The position numbers and the translations under genes were made by a program. From Tillandsia leiboldiana (taxonomy: Eukaryota; Streptophyta; Magnoliopsida; Poales; Bromeliaceae), in assembly GCA_029204045.2 (NCBI GenBank), contig JAQNDB010000108.1:1-64000 (forward strand): a DNA stretch of 64,000 nucleotides, given 5' to 3'. The notes under the pieces are model-generated. The model was given only the letters and a program-made list of their open reading frames with translations. It searched no databases and was not told the DNA's origin. Every line of letters starts with the position of its first letter. The first letter of the stretch is position 1. Positions 1-11,823 of this stretch are shown in pieces.

Positions 1-846
1 GCCCGGACCGAAGATAAACCCACCTGTCAAATCGCAGGCGACAAGACTGAATCGACTGTATGCTCAGAACCAGATGCAAACTGGACAGACCTGAATCAAA
101 CATATTGATCAACCTCGAATTCACTAATCACAACTTAAACCCCAGATCCATTTTAAAACCTCTAATTAGTTAACTAATAGTGTCATTTGAGCACTGTTTT
201 CGCTCGTTCTTTCAACTGGAAACTCATTTTAACAAACCGTCACTTCCAGCAGGTGACTTTTAACTTGCTGAACACCGTGCTCACACATTTGTGGCAGCAC
301 GCATCCCGAGGAAAACTTCGGGCCATAAAACACTCCTCTAACATAGCCATTTTGCATTTTTGTTTCTCCGAGACTTCAAAATCAGTTTTTAACGCGAGCA
401 TCGCGTTCAGTGACCCCAAATTAGTCAGGAGCTCACTGTCGCGGCTTCGCAAACAGCCTAGAACATAGTTTTGTTCCAACTTTACATTTTAGGTTGATTT
501 AACTATATTTTTTAATCCCAACATCAAACATGAAAACTTTACATATCAAAGTTGATCTACACCACGCTAGGACCACAGTGCTCACCTTGGTTGGAACCCA
601 GGTGTGCTGGTTCAAGCAGAACCAAAGCCAAGTTTCATATAAGGTTCACATTGCTCCAAACATTATTTCACACAGATCAACTTTGATCTGAAGTGAGCAT
701 CAAGCTCAAGGAAACATTTGGAACAACTTTCATATTTACAGCAAACCCAAATTCCACATTTTTCCTCTCTTAGGCATTTTATCAAACACATGGCATGCAT
801 AATATTTAACATTAAACATAAGCTAAACTTCACATTGGATCTTTGC
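1..846. other. Unassigned repeat-like DNA left of E1
   Basis: No credible coding region is seen; the short ORFs on both strands have no recognisable domain. The stretch is A/T-rich and interrupted on its right by E1, whose target duplication TTTGC shows that it was once continuous with base 10575 onward. It may be part of an older antisense LTR whose outer end is at about 11823 (reverse complement begins TGTGAAGACCCCG). That link is inference only. Confidence 0.4.
842..846. repeat. Target-site duplication TTTGC, left copy (E1)
   Basis: The five bases TTTGC directly precede the E1 LTR and recur at 10570-10574 directly after the other LTR. This is the 5-bp duplication expected from a Ty3/gypsy integrase. 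Confidence 0.93.
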
Positions 847-3733
847 TGTCACGCCCCGGGGTCGAAACTGCGACCCGGGCTCGCCAACAGATCCGCCATC
901 TGTACGGAAACTGCCGTACAGACGAAGCGTCTACCCTGCAAGTCAGATCTATAACTATAATGTATCAGAGCTGAAAAAAAGAACCAGTAGCTACAGAAAT
1001 CCACTGAACATCTGATATAAAGTAATCTCCACTAAAACACAAATCCTCAATATACACAGTCTCAAAATCACTCAGACTGTCCAGTACAAAAGTGGAAATA
1101 TAAAATACAGGGTACATCTACCTCTGACTCTCAAAACTGGTAAGGAACTACTCAGCCACGTCCTCACCTCGATCAGCCGCCTCCGCGCGAACCAAGCCGG
1201 AACAGCTACCACAGGAACCTGTCACCGCAGCGGGTGTGAGAACTAGTGCAAAGGTAGTTCCCAGTGGGTACCGTCTCAATATCCACGGTATGCCCACTAA
1301 GTCTACTGGAGGCACAACAGATAGGTATGCAGATAGATAGATAGATAAAAGCTGAAAGAAACTATAGCTATCATCTCTCAATCATCATGCTCAAGAAACT
1401 CTACAATGATGAAGATGTGCATACACTCGCTACTGCTAACATGCCTCAAGTATCATGCTCAATGGAAAACTCATCTATGAACATGCTATGAAACTCACTC
1501 ACACATATCACCCAATCCCAATGACTGTCCCTCTTTGGACCAGTCAATCAAGCCTGCGCTCATCTACTGCCGCGCATCCCGTAGGAACGGACTTACGTAG
1601 GCATCCACTGCCGCACATCCCGGAGGAACGGACTTACGTAGGGTGTCCCTCTAGGACCATCTCAGTAATCACATCGCAGCCTCGTCAGGCTCGGTATCAT
1701 CATCGCACCCGGGGCGTAGCTCGAGGGGAGCGACCCCACCGAACTCAAGTATCTCAAGTATCTCATAACTGGCATAGAATGCCAGGCTCAGCAGGCTATA
1801 ATCCACGATCAAACAGATCGGAACTCAATGCTCAACTAGCATAACTCAGTCGGAGAAAGACTCCACGACTCGAACAGAAAAAGTCCAAACACTCACACAG
1901 CTATGTCGGAGAACCCTCAACGACTCAAGGCTATAACACACGATCAAACAGATCGGAACTCAATGCTCAACAAGCATACTCAGTCGGAGAAAGACTCCAC
2001 GACTCGAACAGGAAAAGCCCAAACACTCTCACAGCTATGTCGGAGAACCCTCAACGACTCAATCTGATAATGCACAACCCGTGGCTGAGTCGGGAAACCT
2101 CCACGACTCGATCTGCCAGAGCCCCCAAAACTCTCACGGCTAAGTGGGAGAACCATCTCCACCACTAAATCAGAGCACAACCCATGATCTAGAGTAACCC
2201 AATCAGGGAATACATCCTCAATACCCCGCGAACTCAAGTATCTCAAAACTCTCTCATGACACTAGAAAGTCATCTCATAATGCTCTAAAAATCCACTCGG
2301 CCCTCTGGCACGAGAACACATGCATCCTGAACCTACTCAACCCCTTGGGAAGATCTCAATGTTTTAAAACTATTTTCAAAACCCAGTTTTCCTTAAAACA
2401 GTTCCGACGATTTTTAAAACGGTTCAGATGCCAATATAAAGCCAACTAAACATGCAGTCTAGTGTCCAATCACTTCTAGATCATGCTAAAAATATCTGGG
2501 GCTTGCAATTGTATTCCTACAATTTTCTAGGCAACTATCAGATTTACCAGCTATGCAAATAATTAAGCTAAACATGATCAACATGCATTCAATAGCTTTA
2601 ACGGGCATTCCATACATCTTGAAGAAAATCCAACCCACCTCAAATGCTTTCCGAAGGCCGCGCCGAAATCGGAGAAGAAACGGGCGAAAACAGACGAAAA
2701 ACTGCACTGTGCCTCTCGCGCGCACGCGTGCCGTCGCGCGTCTCGGAAGAAATCCACGAAGCTCCGATCAATCCTCTATCACACTCCCCAAGGTCTCAGC
2801 ATGCCTCTGCTCAGCTCAAGAGGGTCCCCCACACGTGCGCAAGAAGCAGACAAATCCTCGGATTTGCGCAGTAACCTCCCTGCTTGCACCCGAGAGCACA
2901 GGGAGAGAGGGAGAGAAAGGATGGAAATTAACTCAAAATCCCAATCAATTCCATCAATAAAACCCAAGAGGAGAACTATCGAATCCAAATCCACAATCTC
3001 CAACAATTAATTTACCTCAATTGCTCCTCGCGAGCGCACGTTGACTCGGTCAACTCCCACAATGCACGAGCCTGCTTCTCCTTCTACTACTTCATCTTCT
3101 TCTTCTTCTCTGGCAGCCAGAAAGGGAGGAGGAGATGATAAGGAATGAAGGGTGGAGAGGGAGCAAGAGTCTGGGTATAAAACATGACGGGAGTGGTTGG
3201 AACAGAAGAAGCCCATACCTCCAAGTACTGTGCACCAATCCGAGCTCTTTTCGGGCATTTCCAGAGTCTGTGTTCGGGTACCAGCATTTGGGTACCGGAA
3301 CACCACCTCTGGTTCCGGTACCAGGCAGCTGGTTCCGGAACCAAGGGGCCAGTTCCGGAACCAACTGCTTGGTTCCGGAACCCAGCCACCCAGAACCTCC
3401 AGAATCCTGCCAGAACCTTCCCGAATCGCGCCGATAACTCACTTCCTCGCCCCGGGACCTCCGCATCACCCCGAAACCAACCGAACACCTCTGTAAAATC
3501 ATAATACACATGTCCCAAGGGATCAACTCACAACAAACCCATCCATGAAACCAATGCTTGACCCGCAAGCTCTCAATCCGACGCCAACTCACTTTTCTAC
3601 AAGAATACTTCCGCGTCGCTTCGGGACCACCCGAACCTCTCTGTAAATACAAACAGAAACTGCTAAAGGTATTTCCACAATACCAGGCTGCCACGTGGAG
3701 TCGGCACACTGCCCGAAGCTCCGGTACTCTACA
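847..3733 (-). repeat. E1 3' LTR
   Basis: On the plus strand it begins TGTCACGCCCCGG and ends CTCTACA, so in the sense orientation it is TG...CA. It matches 7683-10569 almost base for base (for example TGTCACG here, TGTTACG there). It carries a GATA microsatellite near 1335, degenerate repeats around 1780-2060, and CCGG-centred palindromes at about 3290-3385. ORFs of 100-205 codons inside it follow low-complexity sequence and show no domain. Confidence 0.93.
1237..1263 (-). other. Conserved LTR hairpin 1 (E1, left LTR)
   Basis: Inverted repeat TGAGAACTA / TAGTTCCCA around a short loop. The second E1 copy is at about 8071-8099. In the sense RNA the single mismatch becomes a G-U pair. The same structure with different bases occurs in E2, E3 and E4 at the same relative place, between '...CCCAC' and 'CACCC'. 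Confidence 0.55.
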
Positions 3734-3750
3734 CTCTCCCCTCCTTTTAA
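3734..3750 (-). promoter_or_regulatory. E1 polypurine tract
   Basis: The minus strand reads AAAAGGAGGGGAGAG directly before the sense start of the 3' LTR (TGTAGAG). This is the usual plus-strand DNA primer position of LTR retrotransposons. Confidence 0.8.
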
Positions 3751-3842
3751 CGGTTTCGTCCTCGAAACCTCAAAACTCCAGAACTCAGGGGGGGTGACTC
3801 AAATAAGTGGGGATATGAAACTCTCAGCTCATCCTCAGGCTC

Positions 3843-4333
3843 TCATGTGGCCTCTCGCTCCTCATGATGACTCCATAAGACCTTTACCAAAGGTAAGATC
3901 CGGTTGCGTAATTCTCTCGTCTCTCGAGCAAGAATTCGCACCGGTCGCTCCTGATAGCCCAAGTCCTCGCCTGACTCCAAAGAAACGAAGTCCAAATCAT
4001 GCAAGGGGTCCAAATCCATGCTTCCCTCAGGACGGATACACCAACGTCCTCGTGGGTACTTGCCAATCATGGCGGTAGCGCAACTCGATGAGCAACTGAT
4101 CCAATGCGCTCTAACTCCTCGAATGTGCCAATAATTCGCGGACTCAACTTCCTGCGAAAACTCAAATCTACACATTTCTGCGGATAGTGATTTCCAGAAG
4201 TCACCAAAACTCCCTGCCTCCAAATGGCATAACTTTTCCGTTGCTCCTTAGCAACCACAATGCTGAGAGCTTCACGATGCATTCTTACATCCATCCACAG
4301 GGTAAGAAGTCCAACATCGGGAACAACACTCAA
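3843..4333 (-). pseudogene. E1 decayed integrase C-terminal/chromodomain-region remnant
   Basis: Minus-strand reading frames in this interval keep islands that align by eye with the end of GA and GB integrase elsewhere in this window. Examples are 'RKLSPRIIGTFEELERIG' near 4150 and 'RPVRILARETRELRNR' near 3930, followed by a 'KVLWSHHEEREAT' segment. Frameshifts separate the islands and the catalytic core is absent. It is the only clear pol trace in E1, next to the 3' LTR as expected for a gypsy element. No function remains. Confidence 0.75.
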
Positions 4334-5384
4334 CCCCTAACCCTCAAAATCAGCTCTCGGATCTCGGAATCCCCGGGCACACAGATGCGGTCCTTGTACT
4401 TCAGTACTCCCGCTGCATTCACTGAGAAGTTCCCTCTCTAATCCTGTCCAACGGAGTGGGTTACGAGTCCAAAATACAAGTTTTGCCACATTCCCAGGGA
4501 ACACCACCTTAATCTCAATTCGTCTCAATTACTCTTTCAGCGGCATCTGCTGAGTAACCACCATACTCCAAAACTGCACCGCTCGCCTATTCAAGGCAGC
4601 TGCGACCACATTGGCTTTGTCGGGACATTACTGTAAGCTCAATCATACATCCTTAATAACTCTATCCACCGGCATTGCCTCAAATCAAATTCCTTCTGAG
4701 TAACCCAGTACCTCAGGTTCTAGGATCGATAGATATCTCAAATCTCTCTCTATCTCAAGCAACTATTCACAATGATGTTAATACCATCCACAGCTTGAAC
4801 TCCTCAAGGTTATGCTGGCACTGCTTAATCCACAACTCTGGACCTCTGTCACTATCATGGGTCCAAGCCGAACCTAAACGGCAACACTCTTCGCCGGGTC
4901 CACTGTCACTCCTGCGGCTGTAATAACATGGCCTAACCACAAAATCTTCCGAAGTCTAAGAGCAAATTCTCTTACAACTCGGCATCAACTTCTTCTCATA
5001 GAAGTTGCAGCACTATCCTTAAGTGCTCCTCGTGCTTAAACTCATCTCGGAAACCAAATCCGATATAATCAAATCAACTGGCCATGTATAAATTTAACTC
5101 AACTACTAGCACGGCAACTCACTGTAGAGCTCAAACTCACACTGGTTCTACTGTCCGGTCCAAGTACCGCCGGAACACACAAGTCCTCAAATCCAAAAGG
5201 CTGCAGGGCCTTAGTCAATCCGCTTGACCTCACTGTAAGCTCAAAATGTCTCTATCGGGTTCAGACTCTATCTGGCACAGCCCTCAGCTGTAGGGTTCCA
5301 CAAAGCCTTCAATGTCCCGCAAGGCATCAACCCAACACGACCCAAATCTAACTGTGCTCGAATCGTCACAGCACTCTCACCGTT
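4334..5384 (-). other. E1 interior, no recognisable gene
   Basis: About 1 kb of E1 interior where pol would be expected. Reading frames on both strands are short and I recognise no reverse transcriptase or RNase H motif. It is most likely heavily decayed or replaced sequence. Confidence 0.5.
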
Positions 5385-5520
5385 GTGCACTCACAACGTG
5401 GCATCACTGCCGTATACCAACGGCATGGCATCACCACCGTGTATCAACGGCGTGGCATCACCACCGTGTATCAACGGCGTGGCATCACCACCGTGTATCA
5501 ACGGTGTGGTAACACATCCA
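5385..5520 (-). repeat. 27-bp tandem repeat in E1 interior
   Basis: About four to five copies of a 27-bp unit containing GGCATCACCACCGTGTATCA on the plus strand, the reverse complement of the array at 26564-26890 in E3. In both elements the array lies in the middle of the interior. Short ORFs here (66-120 codons) are translations of the repeat. Confidence 0.85.
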
Positions 5521-6855
5521 AAATACCAATCTCTCGGATCCTCACTGTCGTATCCTCACGACGTGGCATGGGGTCACCCAGACCTCTCGATCCCTCGGAT
5601 CCGCAGCTGCGCTAACAGCTCTCTCACTGGCTCACGAGTGATACTCCAAGAGATGCTGCCGAAGTCGGCGCGGTTTCCAAACCACGTCGATCACTATCTC
5701 GATCTCAGTCTCACTAAACGGCGGCATCAACATCAGACCAGGTAAACTCCTGTCCGGGATCACACGGGCGATAAAGATATTCCTTTAGTCCCGGTGCTGC
5801 AGTAGGCACCTTTTCTACCGTCGCTAGCAAAGCGACACGACCACGACTCAACCTCTGCCGTGCTCTAGCATCCTCTATAACCACACTCCTCCTGGCCAGG
5901 TCCACGGAGGGTCATTGTCCACTCTCGACAATCCAAGATAGCACAACATTGGGATAACCAATCCCTATCCAACCTTATATCAACATCTCGGAGCTGATGT
6001 AGGACTAACAACTCTAGGATCAAATCCAAGGTATTATCTGCACTGGCAGGACTGGCAACACTCATCCATGCGCTATACGTGATCTGGAACCTGATCCTCA
6101 CGTGCACAAGCCAACAGTCCCACCTCCGGCCCACACGCAGCTATCTTTGCTCTAGTAAAGCACACACCAGCGGTGTTGGCATCAACATGCTCTAACTCCG
6201 ATGACCATAAGAAAACCACACCTGGTAAGACGCGCTCCACTATCCTGGCGTCCTCCAAACAACTACACCATTTCATCCACTAGATGATGGTGGCCATCGC
6301 TCAATCTGCCTCGGCATCTCGGCTCAATCAGCCTACCGGTAAGTCGGATGAACCTCTATCTCCTGTAGGAGTAATGGGGTGCCGTCGCGAGCGGCAATCC
6401 AAGAGCACCACACTGGGACACTCTGCCTGAAAATGCCCTGACTATCCACAAGAAAAGCATCGCCCTTTCCCTAAAATCACTCTATGGCGATGAATGCGGC
6501 TCACCACGAAAGACACAATCATACGAATACTGCTGTTGGTGCCTCGACTGTCGAGAACCTCTTAGTCTCTGTCTCCTCTGAGACTCATGATCCTGTGACT
6601 GAAATCATGGCAACCTCGATCCACTCGACTATCCCAAAATCAGGCGATACTGGACATCTCTCTCTGGAGCTAGTCCCTCGCTCTCCGTCCCTCTTGGATG
6701 TGATCGCAGATCCTCGGTCAATCCATCGGGCATGCACGATCGGTGCAGCTAAAGTTGCTCGCCGAGAATACCCAAAATGATAAACATCTGAAGCAATCCC
6801 CTCTCAAACATAGTCAACTATCTGGGCCTCATCCTGGCAACATGGGGCACACTGC

Positions 6856-7380
6856 TCAACCGTCGAAGAAACTCGCTCCAAGTCCTCGACTGCTCTCCCG
6901 GTGGTTCAATAGGACAACTTGACGCCACCAACTCTCGGCGTCCTTATCCAAAGTGCATAACCAAGTGCACCCGATGCTTGTCCTGGATAACAAGTCCTCA
7001 AACACTTTCCAAAGTGGCAATCCAGTTCTCGGCCTCTCGAGGCTCCAACTCTGCCCTGAAATCTGTAGGGGATGGAACTGGCGGATGCACAACTATCAAT
7101 CGGCAATCTCTCGCTGCTTCTGCACAACTCACAGTGCAAACGGAGCCGAAGTCAACGATGTCGCGGCTGGAGGTACTACTGGCGATACCTCAAACGATAC
7201 TCTCTGCTCAACATGCGCATCACGCGCTCCGTGTTCTCTTCCTGGCGCCGCGTCGCCTAAACAACTGAGCTACCTGGGCCCGTAACTCGCAGACCTCGCT
7301 CTGCTCTGTCCATTCAGCCCCCCGCTGTTCGGGCTCCTCATCCAAGGTCAAACATGCCCTCGCCGCTGCACGGCATCACA
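6856..7380 (-). pseudogene. E1 decayed gag remnant
   Basis: A minus-strand frame at 6856-7092 contains 'DKDAESWWRQVV', resembling the W-W segment of plant gypsy gag capsid domains. Upstream in the sense direction (about 7300-7380) is a basic N-terminal-like stretch also found in E4. Frames are interrupted and no zinc knuckle is seen. The position just after the leader fits gag. Assignment rests on short motifs only. Confidence 0.55.
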
Positions 7381-7452
7381 GGGCCAACAAGAAGAACAGC
7401 CACGGCCAACCAAACCACAAACACTCTCGACCCAATCAAGCGAAAGTCTATA

Positions 7453-7520
7453 ACATGTTAACCATTCTAAAGTATTATGTTGTCTGCAGCCAACATAATC
7501 ACTTTAGAGAATAAACATGT
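7453..7520 (-). other. E1 leader hairpin with CTGCAG loop
   Basis: A long inverted repeat about 160 nt downstream of the 5' LTR in the sense direction. Outer arms are ACATGTT/AACATGT, middle arms TCTAAAGT/ACTTTAGA, inner arms ATTATGTTG/CAACATAAT, with a loop holding CTGCAG. Matching structures are at 24271-24337 (E3) and 37883-37949 (E4). A role in RNA dimerisation or packaging is inference. Confidence 0.7.
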
Positions 7521-7663
7521 AAAATCACTCGCCCCAATCCCTCGGGGGAGGTACAAACTCAATCAGGACTCTCGCTAAAATCACGTCTCTCACGACAGTC
7601 ATCCTACTGTCCAACCAATAATAGCCTACGGTCACTAAGTCCTCAACGACCTATATTCCTAGG

Positions 7664-7682
7664 CTCTGATACCACCCTAATC
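7664..7682 (-). promoter_or_regulatory. E1 primer-binding site (initiator-Met tRNA)
   Basis: The minus strand reads TGGTATCAGAGCC a few bases after the 5' LTR end, complementary to the 3' end of plant initiator-Met tRNA. This fixes the element's orientation. Confidence 0.9.
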
Positions 7683-10569
7683 TGTTACGCCCCGGGGTCG
7701 AAACTGCGACCCGGGCTCGCCAATAGATCCGCCATCTGTACGGAAACTGCCGTACAGACGAAGCGTCTACCCTGCAAGTCAGATCTATAACTATAATGTA
7801 TCAGAGCTGAAAAAAAGAACCAGTAGCTACAGAAATCCACTGAACATCTGATATAAAGTAATCTCCACTAAAACACAAATCCTCAATATACACAGTCTCA
7901 AAATCACTCAGACTGTCCAGTACAAAAGTGGAAATATAAAATACAGGGTACATCTACCTCTGACTCTCAAAACTGGTAAGGAACTACTCAGCCACGTCCT
8001 CACCTCGATCAGCTGCCTCCGCGCGAACCAAGCCGGAACAGCTACCACAGGAACCTGTCACCGCAGCGGGTGTGAGAACTACTGCAAAGGTAGTTCCCAG
8101 TGGGTACCGTCTCAATATCCACGGTATGCCCACTAAGTCTACTGGAGGCACAACAGATAGGTATGCAGATAGATAGATAGATAAAAGCTGAAAGAAACTA
8201 TAGCTATCATGTCTCAATCATCATGCTCAAGAAACTCTACAATGATGAAGATGTGCATACACTCGCTACTGCTAACATGCCTCAAGTATCATGCTCAAAG
8301 GAAAACTCATCTATGAACATGCTATGAAACTCACTCACACATATCACCCAATCCCAATGACTGTCCCTCTTTGGACCAGTCAATCAAGCCTGCGCTCATC
8401 TACTGCCGCGCATCCCGTAGGAACGGACTTACGTAGGCATCCACTGCCGCACATCCCGGAGGAACGGACTTACGTAGGGTGTCCCTCTAGGACCATCTCA
8501 GTAATCACATCGCAGCCTCGTCAGGCTCGGTATCATCATCGCACCCGGGGCGTAGCTCGAGGGGAGCGACCCCACCGAACTCAAGTATCTCAAGTATCTC
8601 ATAACTGGCATAGAATGCCAGGCTCAGCAGGCTATAATCCACGATCAAACAGATCGGAACTCAATGCTCAACTAGCATAACTCAGTCGGAGAAAGACTCC
8701 ACGACTCGAACAGAAAAAGTCCAAACACTCACACAGCTATGTCGGAGAACCCTCAACGACTCAAGGCTATAACACACGATCAAACAGATCGGAACTCAAT
8801 GCTCAACAAGCATACTCAGTCGGAGAAAGACTCCACGACTCGAACAGGAAAAGCCCAAACACTCTCACAGCTATGTCGGAGAACCCTCAACGACTCAATC
8901 TGATAATGCACAACCCGTGGCTGAGTCGGGAAACCTCCACGACTCGATCTGCCAGAGCCCCCAAAACTCTCACGGCTAAGTGGGAGAACCATCTCCACCA
9001 CTAAATCAGAGCACAACCCATGATCTAGAGTAACCCAATCAGGGAATACATCCTCAATACCCCGCGAACTCAAGTATCTCAAAACTCTCTCATGACACTA
9101 GAAAGTCATCTCATAATGCTCTAAAAATCCACTCGGCCCTCTGGCACGAGAACACATTCATCCTGAACCTACTCAACCCCTCGGGAAGATCTCAATGTTT
9201 TAAAACTATTTTCAAAACCCAGTTTTCCTTAAAACAGTTCCGACGATTTTTAAAACGGTTCAGATGCCAATATAAAGCCAACTAAACATGCAGTCTAGTG
9301 TCCAATCACTTCTAGATCATGCTAAAAATATCTGGGGCTTGTAATTGTATTCCTACAATTTTCTAGGCAACTATCAGATTTACCAGCTATGCAAATAATT
9401 AAGCTAAACATGATCAACATGCATTCAATAGCTTTAACGGGCATTCTATACATCTTGAAGAAAATCCAACCCACCTCAAATGCTTTCCGAAGGCCGCGCC
9501 GAAATCGGAGAAGAAACGGGCGAAAACAGACGAAAAACTGCACTGTGCCTCTCGCGCGCACGCGTGCCGTCGCGCGTCTCGGAAGAAATCCACGAAGCTC
9601 CGATCAATCCTCTATCACACTCCCCAAGGTCTCAGCATGCCTCTGCTCAGCTCAAGAGGGTCCCCCACACGTGCGCAAGAAGCAGACAAATCCTCGGATT
9701 TGCGCAGTAACCTCCCTGCTTGCACCCGAGAGCACAGGGAGAGAGGGAGAGAAAGGATGGAAATTTACTCAAAATCTCAATCAATTCCATCAATAAAACC
9801 CAAGAGGAGAACTATCGAATCCAAATCCACAATCTCCAACAATTAATTTACCTCAATTGCTCCTCGCGAGCGCACGTTGACTCGGTCAACTCCCACAATG
9901 CACGAGCCTGCTTCTCCTTCTACTACTTCATCTTCTTCTTCTTCTCTGGCAGCAAGAAAGGGAGGAGGAAATGATAAGGAATGAAGGGTGGAGAGGGAGC
10001 AAGAGTCTGGGTATAAAACATGACGGGAGTGGTTGGAACAGAAGAAGCCCATACCTCCAAGTACTGTGCACCAATCCGAGCTCTTTTCGGGCATTTCCAG
10101 AGTCTGTGTTCGAGTACCAGCATTTGGGTACCGGAACACCACCTTTGGTTCCGGTACCAGGCAGCTGGTTCCGGAACCAAGGGGCCAGTTCCGGAACCAA
10201 CTGCTTGGTTCCGGAACCCAGCCACCCAGAACCTCCAGAATCCTGCCAGAACCTTCCCGAATCGCGCCGATAACTCACTTCCTCGCCCCGGGACCTCCGC
10301 ATCACCCCGAAACCAACCGAACACCTCTGTAAAATCATAATACACATGTCCCAAGGGATCAACTCACAACAAACCCATCCATGAAACCAATGCTTGACCC
10401 GCAAGCTCTCAATCCGACGCCAACTCACTTTTCTACAAGAATACTTCCGCATCGCTCCGGGACCACCCGAACCTCTCTGTAAATACAAACAGAAACTGCT
10501 AAAGGTATTTCCACAATACCAGGCTGCCACGTGGAGTCGGCACACTGCCCGAAGCTCCGGTACTCTACA
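7683..10569 (-). repeat. E1 5' LTR
   Basis: Partner of 847-3733 with the same 2887-bp length and only scattered substitutions. It is followed on the plus strand by the TTTGC duplication. It should contain the E1 promoter; the palindromes at about 10126-10220 lie in its U3. Confidence 0.93.
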
Positions 10570-10574
10570 TTTGC
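10570..10574. repeat. Target-site duplication TTTGC, right copy (E1)
   Basis: Matches 842-846 and proves that the two E1 LTRs belong to one insertion. Confidence 0.93.
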
Positions 10575-11823
10575 AATTACTGGACCAGAAGCTATCTAAC
10601 TTGCACTTAAATGATCTACTAAGTTCCCTCCTCATTACCCTTCAACCTGGAGCAAGCCAAAAGCAAGTTGGCCGCGACTCAAGGAGGAAGAAGATGACCC
10701 CTTTGCATTGAAATTTGTGATGCTTCAACCAGAAGCTCTGGGATCAAACCAAAAGCACTAAAAGATGCTAACTACCTCACAGAAGCTTTCCATAACCTTG
10801 GCCGGTAACGAGGTGCGGCGGCGGCGGCGGGGAGCAAAGCTCCATTTTGGAGCTCAAGCTCGTTAATGGCGGATTTTTACAGAAGCCATAAGAAGTCTTC
10901 CAACTTATATGGAAGCTTCCTTAAGTCCATACAAAGCTTCCCGACACCTCCTCCCCGGCCGGAGATGGCCAGAACGCCGGCGGCCGCAAATCTTCCATTC
11001 TCGGGTTCATCCATGGCCGACCCTCATTCCGTCTGCATGGGAACCATGCAAAGGCATGGTTGGGATCCTCTTGGTCCCAGCAAGTGATCTCGGTAGGTGG
11101 CCGGCGTTGGGGAAGCCCGCCGGCGCCGAAAATGGAAGTTCGGCCAACATGCAATAACTTCAAAAGCTAGGGCATCCAATATCTCTTGAATTACTAAGCC
11201 ATATTTATTCAAACTTTGCAGATTTGTTAGACATACCCTACAGTCCCTACATACCAATTTTCAGCTTGGTTGGTTCACTAGTTGCAAAGTTATCTCAAGG
11301 TGGAGCTTTATTAGTTTTCCGGCAAGAGATGTTTCCCGCCGGCCATGCGCTTTGCATGGGGAGCTCGGGCTTGGTACAGAGCATCTATGGGTCCTTACTA
11401 AGCTACTGCTACAAGTCTTGGGTTCAAACAAACCGAAGTTGGAGAGAACTTACCTTGGCCGAGTTGGAAGAAGATGGGATGAAGCCGGAATTTACTCCAC
11501 TTGCACGCGCGGCCACGGCAAGCTCCAGCAGGATCCCTAGGCACAGAGGAACTCCTCCAAAGTTCCAAAACAATTTTGGCAAAGGTTGGTTCCAACTTCC
11601 CTCTCTCTTTTTCTCTCTCGGATTATTCTAAAAGTGGTTGTGTTCCTTGGCCACCCACACCAAGGCCTTATGAGGATTAACTCTTGGGAGTTAGAAATCC
11701 CAAGAGCCTTCCTCGTGTAACCTCCCACGAGGAAGCCCAAAAGCCAAAAGGATTTAATGCAAGATTCTTTGTAAATGCCTCAAACCCGGTTCACACCTAA
11801 ACCTAGGCTACGGGGTCTTCACA
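10575..11823 (-). other. Unassigned repeat-like DNA, possible antisense LTR end
   Basis: No gene is recognised; ORFs up to 135 codons lack known motifs. The stretch ends with a sequence whose reverse complement starts TGTGAAGACCCCG, resembling the TGTGAGGTCCC start of the E3 LTR. This could be the outer end of an antisense LTR that includes 1-846 and was split by E1. The next five bases, GTAGG, would be its target duplication, but the partner lies outside the window. Confidence 0.35.

Larger units (their letters stand above)
847..10569 (-). mobile_element. E1: complete non-autonomous LTR retrotransposon (gypsy-derived)
   Basis: Two LTRs of identical length (847-3733 and 7683-10569, 2887 bp each) and near-identical sequence flank a 3949-bp interior. 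In the sense (minus) direction the LTR runs TGTAGAGTACC to GGGGCGTGACA. An initiator-Met primer-binding site follows the 5' LTR (7683-10569), and a purine tract precedes the 3' LTR (847-3733). Flanking TTTGC duplications complete the picture. The interior has no intact gene, only decayed gag and integrase traces and a tandem array, so the element must have relied on proteins from another element. Near-identical LTRs imply recent insertion. Relatedness to chromoviruses is inferred from the integrase C-terminal trace. Confidence 0.92.

Noticed and set aside
1325..1350. GATA microsatellite as a regulatory element (also near 31740 and 38535)
   Set aside because: Short simple repeat present in E1 and E4 LTRs with no supporting context.
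10866..11631. Possible host exon (ORFs of 82-135 codons)
   Set aside because: No recognisable domain, overlapping frames, repeat-like surroundings.
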